Below are positions 9,905 through 17,095 of a DNA stretch of 64,000 nucleotides, one piece after another. The DNA lies in assembly GCF_031845305.1 (NCBI RefSeq), contig NZ_JAVREH010000008.1:81848-145847 (forward strand), written 5' to 3'. Each line of letters begins with the position of its first letter. The stretch's first letter is position 1. The stretch comes from Jatrophihabitans_A lederbergiae. GTDB lineage: Bacteria; Actinomycetota; Actinomycetes; Mycobacteriales; Jatrophihabitantaceae. A program made the translations under genes and the position numbers. The notes below the pieces were generated by a model. That model did not search any database, was not told the DNA's origin, and saw only the letters and a program-made list of their open reading frames with translations.

Positions 9905-9969
9905 CTTGCGAAATTCCTCCAATTGCATCGCCAGATTTGCCAATCTTGCGAAGCTTGTGTTTTGCAGAG
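9905..9969. promoter_or_regulatory. Cluster of RamB-type half-sites between aceA and ramB
   Basis: The aceA/regulator intergenic region carries four related TTGC elements: CTTGCGAAAT (9905-9914), GATTTGCCAA (9934-9943), CTTGCGAAG (9945-9953) and TTTTGCAGAG (9960-9969). RamB in corynebacteria and mycobacteria binds motifs built on TTTGCAAA. The cluster could serve both repression of aceA and autoregulation. Binding is inferred. Confidence 0.45.
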
Positions 9970-9988
9970 TGCGGGCTACCATTCGTCA

Positions 9989-11389
9989 ATGGCACGGGCA
10001 ATGGTGGGCGGGCGATTACGTCAGCTGCGCGAGGAACGACATCTCACGCAGGTCGACCTTGCGAAAGCGCTTGGGATCTCGCCGAGCTACCTCAACCAGC
10101 TCGAACACAACGCCCGCCCGCTGACCGTGCCGGTGCTGCTACGGATCTCGGACGTCTTCGGGATCGAGGCCAGCTTCTTCTCGGCCCAGGACACGACCCG
10201 GTTGATCGCCGAGGTGCACGAGACCCTGATCGGCAACGATCTCGGCCTCACCGCCAACGACCGCGAGGTCAGCGAGCTGGTCGGGTCACAGCCCAAGATC
10301 GCGCAGGCGCTGGTCAAGCTGCACCGGCTCCATCAGCAGGCGCTCGAACAGTTGGGTCAGCTGAGCGCCGAGGAATCCGCGCCGCTGTTGCCGTACGAGC
10401 AGGTCCGCGACTACTTCTACAGCCACACCTACATCGGGTCACTGGACACCGCGGCCGAACGGTTGGCCAACGAGCTCTCGGCACGCCGGGGTGAGCTGCT
10501 GTCGGCGTTGGCGAACCGACTCAAGCAGCAACACCGGCTGCGTCTGGTCGAAGGGGATCAGGAGTCCCTCGGCGCCCTGCACCGTTTCGACCCGGAGTCC
10601 GGCGTACTCACCGTGGCGGCCAACCTGCGTCCCAACCAGCAGGCGTTTCGGCTGGCCCGGCAGTTGGCCCTGCTGGAGTTCGAGCGGATGTTGACCGAAC
10701 TTGCCGACAACGCGGGCATGATGGGCGCGGACACCCATGCCCTGATGACGATCGGGCTCGCGAACTACTTCGCCGCGGCGCTGATCCTGCCCTACGAGGC
10801 CTTTCGGACCAAGGCCGAGGAATACCGCTACGACATCGAACGGCTGGCCAGATATTTCGAGGTCGGGTTCGAGACGGTCTGCCACCGCCTCAGCACGTTG
10901 CAACGGCCGAAGGACCGCGGCGTGCCCTTCTCGTTCGTCAGGGTGGACCGGGCCGGAAACGTATCCAAGCGGATCTCGGCGACGCCCTTTCACTTCTCGC
11001 GGACCGGGGGAACCTGCCCGCTCTGGAACGTGTACGAGGCGTTCACCCAGCCGGGCAAGGTGCTCACCCAGGTCGCCGAGATGCCGGACGGCCGTCGCTA
11101 CCTGTGGGTTTCACGGGTGGTGACCCGCAGCGCCGGCCGGTACGGCGCCCCGTCCAAGACGTTCGCGGTCGGCCTGGGCTGCGAGGTTCGGCACGCCGGG
11201 CGGCTGGTCTACTCCGCGGGACTGGATCTCGACGACAAGCAGGCAGTGACGCCGATCGGCATGGGATGCAAGATGTGCGAGCGTCCCGATTGCGCCCAGC
11301 GGGCCTTCCCGCCCCTCGGACACACCCTGTCCATCGACCGCAACCGGACCGACTTCGCGCCCTACCCGGTCGCGCCCAGAACAAACTGA
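9989..11389 (+). CDS. ramB: RamB-like transcriptional regulator of acetate/glyoxylate metabolism
   Basis: A 466-residue regulator. The N-terminal HTH_XRE domain (residues about 5-62: LRQLREERHLTQVDLAKALGIS) is followed by an ImmA/IrrE-like region (about 150-320, containing LANYFAAALILPYEAF) and a C-terminal short-chain acyl-CoA regulator domain with conserved cysteines (GTCPLWNVYEAF, GMGCKMCERPDCAQRAFPPLG). This architecture is that of RamB, which controls aceA/aceB and acetate activation. Start ATG 9989 places the HTH at the N-terminus; a longer frame upstream is just promoter. It is divergent from aceA. The exact ligand is unknown. Confidence 0.88.
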   Translation: MARAMVGGRLRQLREERHLTQVDLAKALGISPSYLNQLEHNARPLTVPVLLRISDVFGIEASFFSAQDTTRLIAEVHETLIGNDLGLTANDREVSELVGSQPKIAQALVKLHRLHQQALEQLGQLSAEESAPLLPYEQVRDYFYSHTYIGSLDTAAERLANELSARRGELLSALANRLKQQHRLRLVEGDQESLGALHRFDPESGVLTVAANLRPNQQAFRLARQLALLEFERMLTELADNAGMMGADTHALMTIGLANYFAAALILPYEAFRTKAEEYRYDIERLARYFEVGFETVCHRLSTLQRPKDRGVPFSFVRVDRAGNVSKRISATPFHFSRTGGTCPLWNVYEAFTQPGKVLTQVAEMPDGRRYLWVSRVVTRSAGRYGAPSKTFAVGLGCEVRHAGRLVYSAGLDLDDKQAVTPIGMGCKMCERPDCAQRAFPPLGHTLSIDRNRTDFAPYPVAPRTN

Positions 11390-11450
11390 CCTTCCCCGAT
11401 TCCCTGCCGGTGGTCCTTCCTCTGGCGGTCTCTCCACTGGTGATCCTGAG

Positions 11451-11539
11451 CGATCCTGTCCGATCTGGGTAGCCAGTTGGATGGGTCTCCGCGCAATGTG
11501 GCGCAGGCGTATGAGTTCGATTCGATCCTGTCCGATCTG
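11451..11539. repeat. 17-bp direct repeat pair near integrase remnant
   Basis: CGATCCTGTCCGATCTG occurs at 11451-11467 and again at 11523-11539, identical, starts 72 bases apart. The second copy touches the end of the degraded integrase. It could be a recombination scar or an old attachment-type repeat. Confidence 0.6.
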
Positions 11540-12101
11540 CGGCCCGTAGAGGGTGTCGATTTTCGCGCTGACGGCTTGGTGTTCGTCGGCGACGACGCGG
11601 TTGGCGATGCGGGCGTAGACGAGGGTCATCTCCATGCTGCGGTGTCCGAGCAGCGCGGCGATCGCTTCCAGGCGCATCCCGCGGTTGATCGCTTGGGTGG
11701 CCAGGGTGTGACGCAGCGCGAGGGCCTCGCCGATGCGGCAGCCCGTCGCGAGCATCCAGTCGACGAGGTCGGGGATGCCGAGAGCGACGGCACACTGGTT
11801 CGCCGCAGCCAACCGACCAGCGTCGTCGTTTCCTCCGGCGTCAGAGCCCGGGCGACTTCTTGCCGACGCTGATCCGCGCGGACGAGTCACGGACCGGGTT
11901 AGCAGCGACGGCGATCACGCTGGAGCCGCCGGGCGTCTGCCGGTTCGTCAGCTCAATCTTCAGCGCCCGCTCCGCCGCGGCGCGCGTGCGGCCGTGCTTG
12001 GCGACCAGCCGGATGCGGCCGTCGAAGTCCCGGAACTTCGCGCGGGCTTGGATCTGGCCTTTGGACATCGAGACGAACAGCGTCTTGCCGGTGGTTCCCA
12101 C
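11530..12101 (-). pseudogene. Degraded tyrosine recombinase (phage-type integrase)
   Basis: The reverse strand holds three pieces of one integrase. 12101-11841 encodes an N-terminal arm-binding region (QARAKFRDFDGRIRLVAKHGRTRAAAERAL). From about 11810, in another frame, comes the catalytic box I piece DWMLATGCRIGEALALR, fused directly to the box II piece HTLATQAINRGMRLEAIAALLGHRSMEMTLVYARI. Roughly 100 residues between the boxes are missing, and the core-binding domain is largely gone. The nucleophile tyrosine is present (LVYARI). It lies next to the 3' end of tRNA-Asn, a classic integration target, so this is the trace of an excised or decayed island. Confidence 0.75.
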
Positions 12102-12173
12102 CGGCAGCGGTGGACGACCAACAGATCACCTCCGTCATCACTAAAAGATGACTGATCGAGTCCGGAATGCAAG

Positions 12174-12196
12174 AAGGCCCCGGATTCCGGGGCCTT
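12174..12196 (-). terminator. Intrinsic terminator after tRNA-Asn
   Basis: A perfect 10-bp stem, AAGGCCCCGG with CCGGGGCCTT, closed by a 3-base loop, lies 4 bases beyond the tRNA 3' end. On the reverse strand it is followed by CTTGCATT, a weak T-rich tail. Confidence 0.75.
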
Positions 12197-12199
12197 CAG

Positions 12200-12272
12200 C
12201 TCCCCCGACTGGACTCGAACCAGTAACCCTTCGATTAACAGTCGAATGCTCTGCCAATTGAGCTACGGGGGA
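12200..12272 (-). tRNA. tRNA-Asn (GTT)
   Basis: A 73-nt tRNA on the reverse strand with 7-bp acceptor stem TCCCCCG/CGGGGGA, D-arm GCTCAATTGGCAGAGC, anticodon loop CTGTTAA giving anticodon GTT, and T-loop GGTTCGAGTCC. CCA is not encoded. A terminator and an integrase remnant lie just downstream. Confidence 0.95.
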
Positions 12273-12409
12273 CCACGCGTGCTGCTCGTCCGGCCCGGGG
12301 CCGAACAGGCAACGCGGAGAAGAATATCGCATCCCGACCCGGCCTCGCGCCGCCCCCCGCCGCAGAGGCAGACTTGGGTGACCGCGACACGACGAAAGGC
12401 AGCCAGACC

Positions 12410-12700
12410 ATGAAGCCCTCGCTCATCATCGGCATGATCATCGGCTACGTCCTGGGCGCCAGAGCCGGCCGCGAACGCTACGAGAACATCGTCGCCGTGG
12501 CCCGCCGGGTGGCCGGCAGCCAGACGATCCAGGCCACCGCCGGAGTGCTGCAAGCACAGGCGTTCGAGGCGGCCGAGCGGGCCAAGCGCCAGCTCAAGGG
12601 CGGTTCCCGGGCCCGCATGTCCGGCCGGACCACGCAGGGTGGGTACCCCTCCGACGAGGCGATGTCGGACAGCGTCGGCTCGAACGGCCACCGCGCCTAG
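12410..12700 (+). CDS. YtxH-like small membrane-associated protein
   Basis: A 96-residue protein with one N-terminal hydrophobic, Gly-rich segment, SLIIGMIIGYVLGARAGRERYENI (residues 3-26), then a charged, probably helical region (VARRVAGSQTIQ, FEAAERAKRQLK) and a polar tail. This is the pattern of small actinobacterial YtxH-type proteins, which have no firm function. I start at ATG 12410, preceded by AAAGGCAG; an upstream in-frame GTG at 12374 would add polar residues before the membrane segment. Single gene, convergent with the dnaG operon. Confidence 0.65.
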   Translation: MKPSLIIGMIIGYVLGARAGRERYENIVAVARRVAGSQTIQATAGVLQAQAFEAAERAKRQLKGGSRARMSGRTTQGGYPSDEAMSDSVGSNGHRA

Positions 12701-12746
12701 AACGGCACCGTCACACCGGCACCGCTCCTGGAACGGCACCCCCAGA

Positions 12747-13274
12747 TCAGCCGCCGGGGAACAGCTGTTCAGGAGTCATCCGGGCGACCTGGCCGAGGTA
12801 GTCGACCAGGGCCTCTCGGGCAGCCGGCGAGTTCGGTGTCCCGGTGTCGAGCCGAGCGGTCCAGCGCAAGCCGTCGGCGCCGGGCACCCGCCGTCCCACG
12901 AGCCGCCCGGTTCCACCGGGCACCCGTACCTGCTCCCAGCGGCCGATGCTGCTCTCGACCCGGGTACGTACCACCGTCGGCAGGTTCCGGGCTTCGCTGA
13001 AGCGGATGGTGGCCTCGGGAAGGTCGGACACGATGCCTTGCTCGTCCACCACGCCCTCGATCACGTGCATGCCGTCCTCGGACCAGGTCGCCTTGACGAC
13101 CTGGTCCCAGTCCACCCGCCGCCAACCGGTCTCGACCGGCAGCCACAGTCCTCGCTGGGTGGCGACCACTGCCGGCGAGCCCGAGAGGTCGGCCACCGCG
13201 AGGATGCGCTCGTCGGAGTCCAGCAGCTTGCGCAGGGCAGCCGGCGGCTTGACCCGCCGCGGCAAGAGCGCCAT
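12747..13274 (-). CDS. Conserved actinobacterial protein downstream of dnaG
   Basis: A 175-residue soluble protein of unknown function. It opens MALLPRRVKPPAALRKLLDSDERILAVADLSGSP and contains WLPVETGWRRVDWDQVVKATW, resembling a PH-like small beta domain. No catalytic motif, signal peptide or membrane segment is seen. Its ATG coincides with the last base of the dnaG stop, so it is translated from the primase transcript. Proteins of this kind commonly follow dnaG in actinobacteria, but that does not give a role. Confidence 0.7.
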   Translation of the reverse strand: MALLPRRVKPPAALRKLLDSDERILAVADLSGSPAVVATQRGLWLPVETGWRRVDWDQVVKATWSEDGMHVIEGVVDEQGIVSDLPEATIRFSEARNLPTVVRTRVESSIGRWEQVRVPGGTGRLVGRRVPGADGLRWTARLDTGTPNSPAAREALVDYLGQVARMTPEQLFPGG

Positions 13275-15232
13275 CAGGAGCCGCCGCCGATAGCCCGGTT
13301 CCGCATCTCGCGGCGTCGCTGTTCCAACTGCATCAACTGCGCGAACAACCGGCCCTGCTCCTCGGCATCGGCGACGGCATCGAGCCGTTGCATCCTGGAC
13401 TTCAACTGTGCCACCTCGCGGGCGACCACCTGCTCGGCGAGGTTCATGACCATCGCCTCGGCGTAGCGGGGCTGGGCGTCGGCGCCCGAGCGCAGCGGCT
13501 CGACGGCGAGCGCGTTCACCGCAGCCCTGGCCTCGGAGTCCGGCGGCAGGTGCTCGGCCACGGTGGCCACCCAGGTCGGCCCGGTGGCCGCCGCCGCCGC
13601 TCCCCCGGCCGCCGCGATCGCGGCCTGCAGTTGCTGGTGCACCGCAACCATGAAGGCCAGCGAGCCCAGCTCGTCGAACTGCTTGCCGACCACCTGCGGC
13701 AGCTGCAGCGCGGCCTTGATCACCTCGCGCTCGGACTGCGTCATCTTCGGCGGCACCCCGGTCACAGCGGGCCGGTCGAACGTCTGCTGGGACTGGACGG
13801 GCTGACGGCCACCCCCGCCGTCGCCCCCACGATTGCTGCCGCCATGGTTACCGCCCGCGTGAGTGCCGCCGCCACTGCTCTGACCGCCGCGCTCGGCCGA
13901 GCGGACCTGGCCCCGCACCCGGCCGACCACCCGCATCGGATCGTCCACGCCCACCAGGCCGGCCAGCACCCGTGCGTACTCGTCCCGCAGCGCATGGTCC
14001 TTGATCATGGCGACCAGCGGAATCCCCTTGTCCAGCGCCGCAACCCGTCCCTCGGCGGAGTCCAGGTTGTGGCGCGTGACCGTGGTGCGGAGCACGAACT
14101 CGACCAGTGGAATGCGGGCCTCGATCAGCGCCCGCACCGCGGGGTCACCACCGCTCTGCCGCAGCTCGCACGGGTCCTTGCCGCTGGCCTCGACCGCCAC
14201 GAACGTCTGTGCCATGAACTTCTGCTCGTCGGCGAACGCCCGCTCGGCAGCCTTCATCCCAGCTGCGTCGCCGTCAAAGGTGAACACCACCTGACCCGAG
14301 AAGGCATCGTTGTCCATCAGCAGCCGCCGGATCACGTTGATGTGCTCAGCCCCGAACGCGGTGCCGCAGGTCGCCACCGCGGTCGTGATTCCGGCGAGGT
14401 GGCAGGCCATCACGTCGGTGTAACCCTCGACGATGACCGCCTGGTGCTGCTTGGCGATCTCTCGCTTGGCGACGTCCATGCCGTACAGCAGCTGGCTCTT
14501 CTTGTAGAGCGGCGTCTCGGGGGTGTTGAGGTACTTGGCCTCGATCTTGTCGTCGTCGTGGATGCGACGCGCCCCGAAGCCGACGACGTCCCCGCTGACG
14601 TCCTTGATCGGCCAGAGCAGCCGGCGGTGAAAGCGGTCGATCAGCGAGCCCCGGTTGGACTCCCGGGACAGGCCGGCCAGGGTCAGTTCCGCCGGCGAGA
14701 AGCCCCGTCCGAGCAGGTACTTGCTGAGCGTGTCCCAGCCGCCGGGGGCGTAGCCGCAGCCGAACTGCTGGGTGGCCTGGGCGTCGAAGCCGCGCTCTAT
14801 CAGGAAGTCGCGCGCCGGCTTGGCATCGGGCGTACCCAGCTGTTCGACATAGAACGCCGCCGCCTGGGTGTGCGCCTCGACCAGCCGGGCGCGCTGGCCG
14901 GCCGGCCGGCCGGCGCCCGTGCTCCCCTCGGCGTAACGCAGCTGGATGCCGGCCCGGGAGGCGAGGTTCTCGACCGCCTCGGTGAAGGACAGGTGCTCGA
15001 TCCGCTCCACGAACCGGATAACGTCGCCACCGGCGCCACACCCGAAGCAGTGGAACAAATTGCGCCCCGGCGACACCGACAGTGAAGGGGATTTCTCGTC
15101 GTGGAAGGGGCAGATTCCCTTGAGGTTGCCACCGCCTGCGTTGCGCAACTGCACGTGCTCACCGATCACATCGGCGATGTTGGAACGCTCGCGGACCGCC
15201 GCGACGTCCTCGTCGCGAATCCGTCCGGCCAT
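13274..15232 (-). CDS. dnaG: DNA primase
   Basis: A 652-residue primase that makes RNA primers at replication forks. The N-terminal zinc finger is visible as CPFHDEKSPS...FHCFGCGAGGD (about residues 41-67), followed by the catalytic core with FGARRI (about 225), the TOPRIM motifs VIVEGYTDVMA (about 267) and FTFDGDAAGMKAAERAF (about 318), and a C-terminal helicase-binding domain. A Gly/Ser/His-rich linker at about 440-475 separates core and C-terminus. Length is normal for actinobacteria. The downstream small gene overlaps by one base. Confidence 0.96.
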   Translation of the reverse strand: MAGRIRDEDVAAVRERSNIADVIGEHVQLRNAGGGNLKGICPFHDEKSPSLSVSPGRNLFHCFGCGAGGDVIRFVERIEHLSFTEAVENLASRAGIQLRYAEGSTGAGRPAGQRARLVEAHTQAAAFYVEQLGTPDAKPARDFLIERGFDAQATQQFGCGYAPGGWDTLSKYLLGRGFSPAELTLAGLSRESNRGSLIDRFHRRLLWPIKDVSGDVVGFGARRIHDDDKIEAKYLNTPETPLYKKSQLLYGMDVAKREIAKQHQAVIVEGYTDVMACHLAGITTAVATCGTAFGAEHINVIRRLLMDNDAFSGQVVFTFDGDAAGMKAAERAFADEQKFMAQTFVAVEASGKDPCELRQSGGDPAVRALIEARIPLVEFVLRTTVTRHNLDSAEGRVAALDKGIPLVAMIKDHALRDEYARVLAGLVGVDDPMRVVGRVRGQVRSAERGGQSSGGGTHAGGNHGGSNRGGDGGGGRQPVQSQQTFDRPAVTGVPPKMTQSEREVIKAALQLPQVVGKQFDELGSLAFMVAVHQQLQAAIAAAGGAAAAATGPTWVATVAEHLPPDSEARAAVNALAVEPLRSGADAQPRYAEAMVMNLAEQVVAREVAQLKSRMQRLDAVADAEEQGRLFAQLMQLEQRRREMRNRAIGGGS

Positions 15233-15259
15233 GCGTCTGAGTCTAGGCTCGCAGCCCGG

Positions 15260-16603
15260 CTAGCGACCCCGTGCTGTGCACAGCCGCTCGTGCCAGGCCA
15301 GCGCGGACGAGTCGGTGAGCTGGGCGACCTGGTCGATGACCACCCGCAGCCGCTCGGCATCGTCGGCGGCGGCTCGCCAGCTGTCCCGCTGCGCCAGCGA
15401 CAGGCCCCGCTCCCCCAGCCGCAGCAATTCCTCGACCAATTCGAGAAGGATCACCCGTTGACGGAACAGCACCGTTTCGACGCCGGCGCGCCGCATCACG
15501 TAGCGCAGCGCGATGGCCTTGAGCAGTGCGCACTCCGCGGCCACCTCGGCCGGGACGACCAGATCGGTCCGGTACCGGCCGAACGGTGGATCCCCGAACG
15601 CGGCGCGGGTGGCGCCGACCGCGGCGCCGACGAACCGCCCGGTGAGCTCGCTGGTGGCCCGCTTGGCGGCCGCCTGCGCGCGGAACGAGCCGTCGTAGCC
15701 GGCCAGGTCGCGCAGCGGTTCGAGCCGCAGCAAGCCTTCGAGCATCGGGGCCAGCTCGGCGGCCGGTCGCGCGGAGTAGAACTCGGCGGCCTGCTCGCAC
15801 AGCGCCTGCCGCTCGTCGGAGTCGTCGAGGTCGGCCAGCCGGATGTGACCGGCGTGCACGCCGTCCTCGACGTCGTGGACGGAGTAGGCCACGTCGTCGG
15901 CCCAGTCCATCACCTGGGCCTCCAGGCAGCGCCGGCCCGGCTCGCGGCCGTCGCGCAACCATTCGAAGGCCTGCAGGTCCGAGCCGTACACGCCGAACTT
16001 GCGGGTGCCCTCGCGGGCGGCCCAGGGGTACTTGCACACAGCGTCCAGCGTCGCCCGGGTCAGGTTGAGGCCGGCGGACCTGCCGTCGTCGGACACCGTC
16101 TTGGCCTCGAGCCGGGTGAGGATCCGCAGTGTCTGGGCATTGCCCTCAAAGCCACCTGCTCCGGCCGCAGCCGAGTTGAGAGCGTCCTCACCGTTGTGCC
16201 CGAACGGTGGGTGCCCGAGGTCGTGCGCCAGCCCGGCGGCGTCGGTGATGTCGGGATCGCACCCTAGCTCGGCACCCATCTCGCGCCCGATCTGGGCCAC
16301 CTCGAGGGAATGGGTAAGCCGGGTACGGGGAAAGTCATCCTGACCCGGTGACACCACCTGTGTCTTGTCAGCCAGCCGCCGGAAGGCATAGGAATGCAGC
16401 ACCCGGGCACGGTCGCGTTCGAAGGGACCCCGCTCGTCCGCGTTCCGCTTGTCCGGGTAGTCGGCCCCGACCTGTCCGCGCTTGGGCGACTCCACCAGCC
16501 AGCGGGCCTGGTCGAGGTCGTCGTAGCGGAAGCGGCCGAAGCGAGACGTCCTCAGACGTGCTCCTCGGTCCAGTCGGCGAACTGCTGCAGGTTCTGCAGC
16601 CAC
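15260..16603 (-). CDS. dgt: Deoxyguanosinetriphosphate triphosphohydrolase-like protein
   Basis: A 447-residue HD-domain protein expected to hydrolyse dNTPs to nucleosides and triphosphate. HD motifs: RARVLHSYAFRRLADKTQV (about residues 64-82), RTRLTHSLEVAQIGRE (about 93-108), the HDLGHPPFGHNGE metal site (about 128-140) and D in MDWADDVAYSVHDVED (about 230). The only clear start is GTG 16603, which overlaps the YbjN-type gene by 52 bases; that is long, but the RYDDLDQARW N-terminal block is conserved and needs it. An alternative non-ATG start closer to 16550 is possible. It lies just upstream of dnaG. Confidence 0.88.
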   Translation of the reverse strand: MAAEPAAVRRLDRGARLRTSRFGRFRYDDLDQARWLVESPKRGQVGADYPDKRNADERGPFERDRARVLHSYAFRRLADKTQVVSPGQDDFPRTRLTHSLEVAQIGREMGAELGCDPDITDAAGLAHDLGHPPFGHNGEDALNSAAAGAGGFEGNAQTLRILTRLEAKTVSDDGRSAGLNLTRATLDAVCKYPWAAREGTRKFGVYGSDLQAFEWLRDGREPGRRCLEAQVMDWADDVAYSVHDVEDGVHAGHIRLADLDDSDERQALCEQAAEFYSARPAAELAPMLEGLLRLEPLRDLAGYDGSFRAQAAAKRATSELTGRFVGAAVGATRAAFGDPPFGRYRTDLVVPAEVAAECALLKAIALRYVMRRAGVETVLFRQRVILLELVEELLRLGERGLSLAQRDSWRAAADDAERLRVVIDQVAQLTDSSALAWHERLCTARGR

Positions 16604-17064
16604 ATGCCGACCGTGAACTTCAGCTGCTGCCGGCTGATGCCGCCCTCGAAGTCGAAGGCCTGCTCGGCGCAGATGCCCACCAGCCCGTCATCGGGCAGCA
16701 CCGTGTAAGCCTTGGGAAAGAGCTTGCTGCGATTCCAGTCGTCCAGCACCAGCGCCAGCGTCGGGCGCAGCTCCACATCGAACCGGCGGTTCAGGTACAG
16801 CCGCGCCTGCAGCACCTCTTCGTCCTGCCCGTAGTGGAAGAAGTAGACGCTGAAGTTCTCCCACCGGACGGTGAGGTCGCCGTCGTCGTCGATCATCGAG
16901 CGCAGACCGTACTCGTTCAGGATCGTCTTGAGCAGCTGGTTGCCCGGCAGCACAGTGGGCCCCTCGCGCCGGCCCAGCGGCACATCCGGCGCTCGCCGCT
17001 GCTCGACACCGGCACGTGCCGCGGCGACCGCCGCGGCAGCGATTCGGGACAGACGACGGGGCAC
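16552..17064 (-). CDS. YbjN-domain protein (sensory transduction regulator-like)
   Basis: A 170-residue protein whose residues about 48-165 match the YbjN domain: LLKTILNEYGLRSMIDDDGDLTVRWENFSVYFFHYGQDEEVLQARLYLNRRF, then VLDDWNRSKLFPKAYTVL. The first 40 residues are Ala/Arg-rich with no clear signal peptide; the true start may be internal. YbjN proteins are thought to be chaperone-like or regulatory; no activity can be read. It sits between ppdK and dgt and overlaps dgt. Confidence 0.75.
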   Translation of the reverse strand: MPRRLSRIAAAAVAAARAGVEQRRAPDVPLGRREGPTVLPGNQLLKTILNEYGLRSMIDDDGDLTVRWENFSVYFFHYGQDEEVLQARLYLNRRFDVELRPTLALVLDDWNRSKLFPKAYTVLPDDGLVGICAEQAFDFEGGISRQQLKFTVGMWLQNLQQFADWTEEHV

Positions 17065-17095
17065 GATGCCGAGATTACCCGCAACGCCCCGCGGT

